A stretch of DNA of 11,003 nucleotides from CADCTB01 sp035494015 (GTDB lineage: Bacteria; Actinomycetota; Acidimicrobiia; Acidimicrobiales; AC-14), in assembly GCA_035494015.1 (NCBI GenBank), contig DATJHJ010000086.1, forward strand, positions 1-11,003. Reading direction: 5' to 3'. Shown in pieces: positions 1 to 5,537 of the stretch. Position numbers and translations under genes: made by a program. Within the stretch, counting starts at the first letter, position 1. Each line of letters opens with the position of its first letter. The notes beneath the pieces were generated by a model. It ran no database searches, was not told the origin of the DNA, and worked only from the letters and a program-made list of their open reading frames with translations.

Positions 1-1
1 G

Positions 2-445
2 GCCTCCCGCCGGGCCCGCGTCGCCAAGAGCCGGCAGGCGACGGCCAAGGCGGCCGCCACCGAGGCGGTCGACACCGGGACGACCGAGGACGAGGTGCTC
101 GAGACCGACGCGATCGACACCGAGGCCGTGGAGACCGGCGAGGTCGAGTCGGCCGAGGTCGACGACGTCGAGGTGACCGACGAGGCGCCGTACGGCCCGG
201 GCAGCCATGCGCCGCTCGAGGACGACGGTCAGCCGGAGGGCTTCGAGATCAAGGGCAACGCCGACTCGATGCTGTACCACGTGCCGGGCAGCCACTTCTA
301 CAACCAGACGAAGGCCGAGGTGTGGTTCGCCACCGAGGAGGACGCCGAGGCGGCGGGCTTCTCGAAGCCGCCGAGCCAGCGGGCCGACGACACGACGGAC
401 GATGCCGGCGACGAGTCCACCGACGACACAGGGGACGAGGACTGA
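2..445 (+). CDS. rplV: 50S ribosomal protein L22, C-terminal part, fused to an acidic linker and a small accessory domain (5' end outside window)
   Basis: An open frame enters from the left edge and ends at the TGA that overlaps the rpsC start, exactly where rplV lies in the S10 operon. The first visible residues (ASRRARVAKSRQATAKAAA) are basic and fit an L22 tail; the L22 core itself lies outside the window, so the name rests on position. Next comes a linker of about 45 residues dominated by Asp, Glu, Thr and Val, then from about 239 to 370 a compact conserved-looking domain with the landmarks IKGNADSMLYHVPGS, TKAEVWF and EEDAEAAGF, and finally an acidic Asp/Thr tail. The domain resembles the short 'sunset'-type and Ada-like zinc modules (GNxxSxxYHxPGC...AAGY), but Ser replaces the expected Cys and no Cys occurs in the visible part. 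Ordinary L22 proteins are about 110-130 residues and lack this. The domain's function is unknown. The L22 identity is strong; the domain assignment is from memory. Confidence 0.85.
   Translation, partial: ASRRARVAKSRQATAKAAATEAVDTGTTEDEVLETDAIDTEAVETGEVESAEVDDVEVTDEAPYGPGSHAPLEDDGQPEGFEIKGNADSMLYHVPGSHFYNQTKAEVWFATEEDAEAAGFSKPPSQRADDTTDDAGDESTDDTGDED
239..370 (+). other. Region encoding a small Ada-like / 'sunset'-type domain at the end of L22
   Basis: This part of the L22 frame encodes about 44 residues starting at GFEIKGN and ending at GFSKPP. The pattern GN-x2-S-x2-YHxPGS, followed about ten residues later by an aromatic beta-strand (AEVWFAT) and a helix EEDAEAAGF, matches in layout the Ada metal-binding fold and similar short modules found at the C-termini of actinobacterial proteins. 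The zinc-ligand position after PG is Ser rather than Cys, so metal binding by the usual ligands is unlikely. It is flanked on both sides by low-complexity acidic sequence, as expected of a tethered independent domain projecting from the ribosome near the polypeptide exit tunnel, where L22 sits. The role is not known. Confidence 0.55.
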
Positions 446-1407
446 TGGGCCAGAAGGTCAACCCCTACGGCTTCCGCCTGGGAGTCACCACCGACTGGAA
501 GTCGCGCTGGTTCTCCGAGCGGGACTACAAGGACTACCTCACCCAGGACTGGAAGATCCGCCGCTACCTGATGCGCGAGCTGGAGTCGGCCGCGGTGAGC
601 CGGGTCGACATCGAGCGCACCCGCGACCGGGTGCGGGTCGACGTGCACACCGCCCGGCCCGGCATCGTCATCGGCCGCCGCGGCGCGGAGGCCGACCGCC
701 TCCGGGCCGACCTGGCCAAGATGAGCGGCAACCCGAAGATCCAGCTGAACATCCAGGAGATCAAGCAGCCCGAGCTCGACGCCGCCCTGATCGCCCAGGG
801 CGTGGCCGACCAGCTGGCCGGCCGGGTCAGCTTCCGCCGGGCCATGAAGCGGGCGGTGCAGACGGCCCAGAAGGCCGGGGCCCAGGGCATCCGGGTCCAG
901 TGCTCGGGTCGCCTCGGCGGCTCGGAAATGGCCCGCAGCGAGTGGTACCGCGAGGGTCGGGTTCCCCTGCACACCCTCCGCTCCGACATCGACTACGGCT
1001 TCCGGGAAGCCCGCACGACCTTCGGCCGCATCGGCGTGAAGACGTGGATCTACAAGGGCGACATCCTTCCCTACAAGACCTCCACCGAGGACAAGATCTC
1101 CCGCGAGGCCGCCATGGCCGTGGGCGAGACCTCGGGTGGCGCCGCTCGGCCGCGGCGCATCATCTCCGCCGGTGGCGGCCGCCGCCTCCCGGGCCAGGAG
1201 GAGCCGGGTAGCGCCGGGCTCGGTGTGCCCGTAGCCGACGAAGTCGTGCCCGAAGAGCCGATCGGCGAAGAGGGCGCGGTCGCCGCCGCCCCGCTCATCC
1301 CCGAGGCCGACCCCGAGCGCGAGCGCATGCTCGCCGAGGAGGAGGAGATCGAGCGCCGCACCCGCCAGCACCACGAGACCCCCCACTTCCGATCGGGGGA
1401 CGAGTGA
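445..1407 (+). CDS. rpsC: 30S ribosomal protein S3 with long C-terminal extension
   Basis: S3 binds 16S rRNA in the 30S head and lines the mRNA entry site. The product has 320 residues and begins MGQKVNPYGFRLG, the canonical S3 N-terminus. The type II KH domain shows its GRRG loop at residues 77-80, and the C-terminal S3 domain is clear (QCSGRLGGSEMARSEWYREGR near 152-172; YKTSTEDK near 210-217). The core ends near residue 215. About 100 further residues follow: a Gly/Arg/Pro stretch, then an acidic, Ala/Pro-rich segment with a Glu-rich run (AEEEEIERRTRQ) and a His-containing end. E. coli S3 has about 233 residues, so the tail is lineage-specific. The start ATG overlaps the rplV stop by one base (TGATG), implying coupled translation. 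Several upstream in-frame starts exist, but they lie inside rplV and lack S3 homology. Confidence 0.97.
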   Translation: MGQKVNPYGFRLGVTTDWKSRWFSERDYKDYLTQDWKIRRYLMRELESAAVSRVDIERTRDRVRVDVHTARPGIVIGRRGAEADRLRADLAKMSGNPKIQLNIQEIKQPELDAALIAQGVADQLAGRVSFRRAMKRAVQTAQKAGAQGIRVQCSGRLGGSEMARSEWYREGRVPLHTLRSDIDYGFREARTTFGRIGVKTWIYKGDILPYKTSTEDKISREAAMAVGETSGGAARPRRIISAGGGRRLPGQEEPGSAGLGVPVADEVVPEEPIGEEGAVAAAPLIPEADPERERMLAEEEEIERRTRQHHETPHFRSGDE

Positions 1408-1408
1408 C

Positions 1409-1825
1409 ATGTTGATGCCGCGACGGGTCAAGCACCGCAAGCAGCACCGCGGGCGCAACACCGGGATGGCCAAGGGCGCCAGCGAGATCACCTTCGGCGA
1501 CTTCGGCATCCAGGCCCAGGAGCCGGGGTGGATCACCGCCCGCCAGATCGAAGCGGCCCGTATCGCCATGACCCGCCACATCAAGCGTGGCGGGAAGGTC
1601 TGGATCAACGTCTTCCCCGACAAGCCGGTCACCGAGAAGCCGGCCGAGACCCGCATGGGCTCCGGCAAGGGCAACCCGGAGCATTGGGTGGCCGTCGTCA
1701 AGCCCGGCCGGGTGATGTTCGAGCTGGCCGGCGTGGCCGAGCCCCTGGCCCGCGAAGCCATGAACCGGGCCATCCAGAAGCTGCCCATCAAGGCCAGGAT
1801 CATCGTGCGGGCGGAGGAAATTTGA
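1409..1825 (+). CDS. rplP: 50S ribosomal protein L16
   Basis: L16 binds 23S rRNA near the A-site and helps organise the central protuberance and peptidyl-transferase region. The 138-residue product has the usual family length and motifs: MLMPRRVKHRKQHRG at the N-terminus, the loop TRMGSGKGNP at 81-90, and EHWVAVVKPGRVMFEL just after it. The ATG at 1409 lies one base after the rpsC stop; an in-frame ATG at 1415 would remove only two residues. A purine-rich GGGGGA (1395-1400) inside the end of rpsC can act as the ribosome binding site at normal distance. The stop overlaps the rpmC start. Nothing unusual is seen. Confidence 0.97.
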   Translation: MLMPRRVKHRKQHRGRNTGMAKGASEITFGDFGIQAQEPGWITARQIEAARIAMTRHIKRGGKVWINVFPDKPVTEKPAETRMGSGKGNPEHWVAVVKPGRVMFELAGVAEPLAREAMNRAIQKLPIKARIIVRAEEI

Positions 1826-2139
1826 TGACGAAGATCGCCGAGCTGCGGGAGATGGGTGACGACGAGCTGGCCACCCGCCTCGTGGAGGCTCGCCACGAGC
1901 TGTTCAACCTGCGCTTCCAGCACGTCACCGGGCAGCTGGACAACTACAGCCGCCTGGGCCAGCTGCGCAAGGACATCGCCCGCATCGAGACCCTGCTCCG
2001 GGCCAACGAGATCACCGCCGCCGAAGCCGCCCAGGCCCAGGCCGACGCCGAGTGGGACGCCGCCCAGGAGGCCCGCCGGGCCCGGGTGGCGGCCAGCCGC
2101 CAGACCGCCCCGGCATCACAGGAGGAGAGCAATGGCTGA
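1825..2139 (+). CDS. rpmC: 50S ribosomal protein L29 with C-terminal extension
   Basis: L29 is a small alpha-helical hairpin protein on the large subunit next to the exit tunnel, where it contributes to docking of nascent-chain factors. Residues 1-61 match the family (ELREMGDDELATRLVEAR, LFNLRFQHVTGQLDN, IARIETLLRA). The total is 104 residues against the usual 60-75. The extra ~40 residues are Ala/Glu/Arg-rich and probably extend the second helix (EITAAEAAQAQADAEWDAAQ), ending in a polar tail. The ATG overlaps the rplP stop by one base (TGATG), and GGAGGAAA at 1813-1820 is a good ribosome binding site. The 3' end overlaps rpsQ by 8 bases. The extension is therefore real coding sequence, and it contains the rpsQ ribosome binding site. 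Confidence 0.95.
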   Translation: MTKIAELREMGDDELATRLVEARHELFNLRFQHVTGQLDNYSRLGQLRKDIARIETLLRANEITAAEAAQAQADAEWDAAQEARRARVAASRQTAPASQEESNG

Positions 2140-2443
2140 GGACCAGGGCCCGAGCGGCCCCCAGAGCGGGGACCAGGCGGGGCCCGAGGCGCGGCCCAAC
2201 CCGCGCAAGGTGCGGGAGGGGATCGTGGTGTCGGCGGCCATGGAGAAGACCGCCGTCGTCGCCGTGGTCGAGCGGGTTCGCCACCGCCGCTACACCAAGA
2301 CGGTGCAGCGGACCAAGCGCATCCACGCCCACGACGAGAGCAACGAGCTGAAGGTGGGCGACCGGGTCCGCATCAGCGAGACCCGCCCCATGTCCAAGCT
2401 GAAGCACTGGCGCGTGGTCGAAGTCCTCGAGCGGGCGAAGTAG
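2132..2443 (+). CDS. rpsQ: 30S ribosomal protein S17 with N-terminal extension
   Basis: S17 is a primary 16S rRNA-binding protein with an OB-fold. The core runs from about residue 25 to 103 and carries the family motifs: KVREGIVVSAAMEKTAVVAV, HRRYTKTVQRTKRIHAHDE, GDRVRISETRPMSKLKHWRV. About 24 residues rich in Pro, Gly, Gln and acidic side chains precede it (MAEDQGPSGPQSGDQAGPEA), giving 103 residues against about 80-90 usually. The start is supported by a strong GGAGGAG at 2121-2127, four bases before the ATG. The gene overlaps the end of rpmC by 8 bases in a different frame. An alternative start deeper inside, such as GTG 2210, has no comparable ribosome binding site. The next gene, rplN, begins directly after the stop codon. 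Confidence 0.95.
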   Translation: MAEDQGPSGPQSGDQAGPEARPNPRKVREGIVVSAAMEKTAVVAVVERVRHRRYTKTVQRTKRIHAHDESNELKVGDRVRISETRPMSKLKHWRVVEVLERAK

Positions 2444-2812
2444 ATGATCCAACAGGAAACGCGACTGCGGGTGGCCGACAACTCGGGCGCAAAAGAGGTG
2501 CTCTGCATCAAGGTGCTGGGCGGCTCCAAGCGTCGCTACGCGTCCATCGGGGACATCATCGTCGGCACGGTGAAGGACGCCATCCCGGGGGCGGCGGTCA
2601 AGAAGGGCGAAGTGGTCAAGTGCGTGGTCGTGCGCACCAAGAAGGAGAACCGGCGGCCCGACGGCAGCTACATCCGCTTCGACGAGAACGCCGCCGTGCT
2701 CATCAACGACGCCCAGCAGCCTCGCGGTACCCGCATCTTCGGCCCCGTCGGGCGGGAGCTGCGGGACAAGAAGTTCATGCGGATCATCTCTCTCGCACCA
2801 GAGGTCTTGTAG
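2444..2812 (+). CDS. rplN: 50S ribosomal protein L14
   Basis: L14 binds 23S rRNA at the subunit interface, where it contacts 16S rRNA in a bridge and is the docking site of the silencing factor RsfS. The 122-residue product matches the family end to end: MIQQETRLRVADNSGAKE, the central GDIIVGTVKDAIPG, DENAAVLIN at 80-88 and GTRIFGPVGREL at 95-106. Length is exactly typical. It starts at the base after the rpsQ stop and ends at the base before the rplX start, so all three genes are abutted without spacer. No strong Shine-Dalgarno is visible, so it probably depends on coupling from rpsQ. Confidence 0.98.
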   Translation: MIQQETRLRVADNSGAKEVLCIKVLGGSKRRYASIGDIIVGTVKDAIPGAAVKKGEVVKCVVVRTKKENRRPDGSYIRFDENAAVLINDAQQPRGTRIFGPVGRELRDKKFMRIISLAPEVL

Positions 2813-3118
2813 ATGAAGTTGAAGAAGGGCGACCGGGTACGGGTCCTCACCGGCAAGGACCGGGGCGACGAGGGCGAGGTCATGCGCGTCCTGCCCAAGG
2901 AGAACAAGGTCATCGTCGAGGGCGTGAACGTGGCCAAGAAGCACCAGCGCGCCGTCCGGGCCACGATGCAGGCCGGGATCATCGACAAGGACATGCCGAT
3001 GCAGGCGTCGAACGTCGCCATCCTCTGCCCCACCGACGGTCCCACGCGGATCGGCTACCGCTTCGACGACCAGGGCAAGAAGGTCCGCATCTGCCGCAAG
3101 TGCGGGGGTGACCTGTGA
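2813..3118 (+). CDS. rplX: 50S ribosomal protein L24
   Basis: L24 is an early assembly initiator on 23S rRNA near the tunnel exit. The 101-residue product begins MKLKKGDRVRVLTGKDRGDEG, a KOW motif at about residues 5-31, continues with VIVEGVNVAKKHQR, and ends VRICRKCGGDL. Cys94 and Cys97 form a CxxC near the C-terminus, common in bacterial L24; only one pair is present, so a full zinc ribbon is not formed within this protein alone. It abuts rplN without gap, and its stop overlaps the GTG start of rplE (GTGA). Confidence 0.97.
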   Translation: MKLKKGDRVRVLTGKDRGDEGEVMRVLPKENKVIVEGVNVAKKHQRAVRATMQAGIIDKDMPMQASNVAILCPTDGPTRIGYRFDDQGKKVRICRKCGGDL

Positions 3119-3699
3119 CCGATACCGCCACTCCCGCCGCGACCACCCGTCCCCGCCTGAAGGTCCGTTACGACAGCGAGATCAGGAACCAGCTCAAGGA
3201 GTCGCTCGGCCTCGGGAACATCATGGAGGTCCCCCGGCTCGAGAAGATCGTGGTCAACATGGGCGTGGGCCGGGCCACCCAGCAGGCGTCCCTGCTGGAG
3301 GGGGCGGTCACCGACCTGACCCTGATCACCGGACAGAAGCCGCTCGTCACCAAGGCCCGCCGCTCCATCGCCGCCTTCAAACTTCGTGAGGGCGTCCCCA
3401 TCGGCGCCAAGGTCACCCTCCGGGGCGACCGCATGTGGGAGTTCCTCGACCGGCTCATCGCCCTGGCCATCCCCCGCATCCGTGACTTCCGCGGCCTGCC
3501 GCCCAACGGGTTCGACGGGCGGGGCAACTACACCTTCGGGGTGGACGAGCAGCTGATCTTCCCCGAGGTCGACTACGACAAGATCGACGCCGTGCGTGGC
3601 ATGGACATCACCATCGTCACCACCGCCCGCACCAACGCCGAAGGTCGAGCCCTGCTCGACGCCTTCGGGTTCCCGTTCCGACGTGCTGACGCCCAGTAG
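3115..3699 (+). CDS. rplE: 50S ribosomal protein L5
   Basis: L5 binds 5S rRNA and forms part of the central protuberance, contacting P-site tRNA. The 194-residue product shows RLEKIVVNMGVG (41-52), ITGQKPLVTKARRSIAAFKL (71-90), REGVPIGAKVTLRG (91-104), IRDFRGLPPNGFDGRGNYT and the C-terminal DITIVTTARTNAEGRALLDA. The start is GTG at 3115, overlapping the rplX stop by four bases (GTGA). This gives a short Thr/Ala/Pro-rich leader of about 13 residues before the core, typical of actinobacterial L5. The 18-base gap to the next gene carries the rpsZ ribosome binding site. Confidence 0.97.
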   Translation: MTDTATPAATTRPRLKVRYDSEIRNQLKESLGLGNIMEVPRLEKIVVNMGVGRATQQASLLEGAVTDLTLITGQKPLVTKARRSIAAFKLREGVPIGAKVTLRGDRMWEFLDRLIALAIPRIRDFRGLPPNGFDGRGNYTFGVDEQLIFPEVDYDKIDAVRGMDITIVTTARTNAEGRALLDAFGFPFRRADAQ

Positions 3700-3717
3700 A
3701 GGGGTCTGAGGAGTTTC

Positions 3718-3903
3718 GTGGCCAAGACAGCGCTCATCCAGAAGCAGCAGCGCAAGCCCAAGTTCAAGGTGCGGGCCTACTCCCGTTGCGCCCGGTGCGG
3801 GCGGCCGCGCGCCGTGTACCGCAAGTTCAACCTGTGCCGGATCTGCCTCCGGGAGATGGTGCACGCCGGCGAGGTTCCCGGCGTGACCAAGGCCAGCTGG
3901 TGA
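3718..3903 (+). CDS. rpsZ: 30S ribosomal protein S14, zinc-binding type Z
   Basis: S14 is a late assembly protein of the 30S head. This is the short 61-residue form, with two CxxC pairs, Cys24/Cys27 (YSRCARCGRPR) and Cys40/Cys43 (FNLCRICLREM), that bind one zinc, in contrast to the ~100-residue cysteine-free form used under zinc limitation. The end EVPGVTKASW is the typical family terminus. The start is GTG at 3718, preceded by TGAGGAG at 3707-3713 with 4 bases spacing; MAKTALIQKQ is the usual beginning. It is the standard spc-operon copy, lying between rplE and rpsH. Confidence 0.97.
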   Translation: MAKTALIQKQQRKPKFKVRAYSRCARCGRPRAVYRKFNLCRICLREMVHAGEVPGVTKASW

Positions 3904-3919
3904 GGGGAGGAGGCCGCCG

Positions 3920-4324
3920 ATGACGATGACCGACCCGATCGCCGACATGCTGACGCGGCTCCGCAACGGGGCGACGGCCAGCCAGGACAGCGTGCGCATG
4001 CCGTCGTCCAAACTCAAGGAGTCCCTGGCCGCCATCCTGCGGCGCGAGGGCTACATCGGCGACTTCAAGGTGAGCGAGGACGGCACCCGGCCGGGTCGCA
4101 TCCTGGAGATCACCATGAAGTACACGCCCGACCGGTCGCCGACCATCTCCGGGCTGCGCCGGGTCTCCAAGCCCGGCCGCCGGGTCTACATCCAGGCCGA
4201 CAAGCTGCCCCGGGTCCTCGGCGGCCTGGGCGTTGCCGTCCTCTCGACCAGCCAGGGGTTGCTCACCGACCGCGAGGCGCGCCAGCGCCGCGTGGGCGGC
4301 GAAGTCCTCTGTTATGTGTGGTGA
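3920..4324 (+). CDS. rpsH: 30S ribosomal protein S8
   Basis: S8 binds the central domain of 16S rRNA and, in E. coli, represses translation of the spc operon. The 134-residue product carries MTDPIADMLTRLRNG, the middle KPGRRVYIQADKLPRVLGGLG, and the conserved C-terminal STSQGLLTDREARQRRVGGE ending in CYVW. The chosen ATG at 3920 is preceded by GGAGGAGG at 3906-3913 with 6 bases spacing; the in-frame ATG at 3926 would shorten the protein by two residues and is possible. The product has standard length and no missing motifs. Confidence 0.97.
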   Translation: MTMTDPIADMLTRLRNGATASQDSVRMPSSKLKESLAAILRREGYIGDFKVSEDGTRPGRILEITMKYTPDRSPTISGLRRVSKPGRRVYIQADKLPRVLGGLGVAVLSTSQGLLTDREARQRRVGGEVLCYVW

Positions 4325-4330
4325 TCTCTT

Positions 4331-4870
4331 ATGTCACGAATCGGTAGAAGCCCAATCACCGTGCCCGCCGGCGTCACCATCGAGGTGAACGACGGCCACG
4401 TCAAGGTCAGCGGCCCGAAGGGGACGCTCGAGCGTGACCTGCCCCGCGACATCACCGTGCGCCAGGAGGACACGACCATCCTGGTCGAGCGCCCCGACGA
4501 CGAGCGCCAGCACCGGGCCCTCCACGGGCTGACGCGGTCGCTGGTCAACAACATGGTCGTCGGCGTGACCGACGGGTTCACCCGGGACCTGGAGATCGTC
4601 GGCGTCGGCTACCGGGCCGCGGCCACCACGCCGACCCGGCTCGACCTGGCCCTCGGCTTCAGCCACCCGGTCGGCGTCGACGCCCCCGAGGGCATCACCT
4701 TCGAGACCCCGGCCCCCACCCGCATCACCGTTCGCGGGATCGACAAGGAGGTCGTCGGCCAGGTGGCGGCCAACATCCGCAGCATCCGCAAGCCCGAGCC
4801 CTACAAGGGCAAGGGCGTCCGCTACGCCGGCGAGGTCGTGCGTAGGAAGGCCGGAAAGGCGGCGAAGTGA
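4331..4870 (+). CDS. rplF: 50S ribosomal protein L6
   Basis: L6 binds helix 97 and the sarcin-ricin region of 23S rRNA near the elongation-factor site. The 179-residue product begins MSRIGRSPITVPAGV, contains KVSGPKGTLERDLP, and ends with the signature KPEPYKGKGVRYAGEVVRRKAGK (from residue 154). Two tandem L6 repeats of about 80 residues are apparent. The ATG lies 6 bases after the rpsH stop. Only a weak GGTGAT (4320-4325) precedes it, so translation probably relies on ribosomes ending rpsH. An unusual hairpin-rich spacer of 148 bases follows. Confidence 0.97.
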   Translation: MSRIGRSPITVPAGVTIEVNDGHVKVSGPKGTLERDLPRDITVRQEDTTILVERPDDERQHRALHGLTRSLVNNMVVGVTDGFTRDLEIVGVGYRAAATTPTRLDLALGFSHPVGVDAPEGITFETPAPTRITVRGIDKEVVGQVAANIRSIRKPEPYKGKGVRYAGEVVRRKAGKAAK

Positions 4871-5018
4871 GCCTCGTCTGCGCGCCTCCGGCGGCGGGGC
4901 CTGTCCCTCAGGGTCCCTCCCCGCTCGTCCTCGCTGCGCTGCGGCGACCGGGGGCCCCTCCCTACGGGCCACCCGCCGCCTCACGCGGCCACTCCCTTCT
5001 GGAGGGTGGAAAAGGAAT
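4871..5018. other. Non-coding, hairpin-rich spacer between rplF and rplR
   Basis: No gene is supported in these 148 bases, which is unusual inside the spc operon where the other junctions up to here are overlaps or gaps under 20 bases. The sequence is extremely GC-rich, with short inverted repeats: GGCCC (4953-4957) with GGGCC (4966-4970), and GCCGC (4975-4979) with GCGGC (4985-4989). It contains CGCTGCGCT (4932-4940), the reverse complement of a 9-mer occurring twice at the rpmD 5' end, and CTCCCTACG (4958-4966), repeated in the next spacer. The rplR ribosome binding site (GGAGGGTGGA, 5001-5010) closes it. It looks like an inserted intergenic repeat element. Confidence 0.6.
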
Positions 5019-5384
5019 ATGAGTTTCTCGACGAAGAAGAAGCAGCAGGCCCGGGAGCGGCGGCACCACCGGGTGCGCAAGCACGTGCGGGGGACGGCCG
5101 AGCGGCCCCGCCTGGCCGTGTTCCGTTCGAACAAGCACATCACCGTGCAGGTCATCGACGACGTGGCCGGGCGGACGCTCGCCGCGGCCAGCACCGTCGA
5201 GGGCGACCTGCGGACCGGCCCCACCGGCAACAAGGCCGCCGCGGCCGCCGTCGGCCGCCTCGTGGCCGAGCGGGCCCAGGCGGCAGGCGTGCGCAAGGTC
5301 GTCTTCGACCGGGGCGGGAACCTGTACCACGGCCGCGTCGCCGCCGTGGCCGACGCGGCCCGCGAAGCTGGATTGGAGTTCTAG
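5019..5384 (+). CDS. rplR: 50S ribosomal protein L18
   Basis: L18 binds 5S rRNA and joins it, with L5, to the central protuberance. The 121-residue product is complete: a basic N-terminus (MSFSTKKKQQARERRHHRVR), GTAERPRLAVFRSNKHITVQ, VIDDVAGRTLAAAST, GNKAAAAAVGRLVAERA, then the conserved end VVFDRGGNLYHGRVAAVADA and REAGLEF. The ATG at 5019 is supported by GGAGGGTGGA (5001-5010), 8 bases upstream. The gene is isolated by spacers of about 150 bases on either side, so it lacks the coupling seen elsewhere in the operon and may depend on its own ribosome binding site. Confidence 0.97.
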   Translation: MSFSTKKKQQARERRHHRVRKHVRGTAERPRLAVFRSNKHITVQVIDDVAGRTLAAASTVEGDLRTGPTGNKAAAAAVGRLVAERAQAAGVRKVVFDRGGNLYHGRVAAVADAAREAGLEF

Positions 5385-5537
5385 TGGTTCGCCCTCGCAA
5401 GCACAGCTTGCTCGGCGAGTTCGAGGCGCTCCGGTCGCCCGGCGAAGCCGGGCTCCCTACGCCGTTTCTTTTTGGCTGGCTGCCGGAGGGACCGCCTGCG
5501 GCGGTTCGGGCGGCCGCCAGTCTGAGTGAGGAGTCAC
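5385..5537. other. Non-coding spacer with three tandem hairpins between rplR and rpsE
   Basis: These 153 bases hold no supportable gene. Three hairpins are read directly: GCAAGC (5397-5402) with GCTTGC (5406-5411) and loop ACA; GCCCGGC (5437-5443) with GCCGGGC (5447-5453) and loop GAA; and GGACCGCC (5489-5496) with GGCGGTTC (5500-5507), including one G-T pair, and loop TGC. A T-rich run (5465-5473), very unusual for this GC-rich region, lies between the second and third. CTCCCTACG (5453-5461) repeats the element in the previous spacer. The spacer ends with TGAGGAG (5527-5533), the rpsE ribosome binding site. Confidence 0.65.
5425..5473 (+). terminator. Possible intrinsic terminator or attenuator inside the spc operon
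   Basis: A perfect 7-bp GC stem (5437-5443 with 5447-5453, loop GAA) is enclosed by a possible outer stem GGCG (5425-5428) with CGCC (5460-5463). The outer stem is followed almost at once by TTTCTTTTT (5465-5473). Hairpin plus T-tract is the form of a rho-independent terminator. The internal loop between the stems makes it imperfect, and essential genes follow, so partial read-through (attenuation) or a degenerate remnant is more likely than full termination. Confidence 0.4.

Noticed and set aside
207..1211. 334-codon + strand frame overlapping rplV and rpsC
   Set aside because: An Arg/Pro-rich translation out of frame with two well-supported genes; a composition artefact.
298..1923. 541-codon open frame on the minus strand across rpsC and rplP
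   Set aside because: It runs antisense to clear ribosomal genes with low-complexity Ala/Gly/Leu/Asp composition typical of GC-rich shadow frames; no recognisable domain or ribosome binding site supports it.
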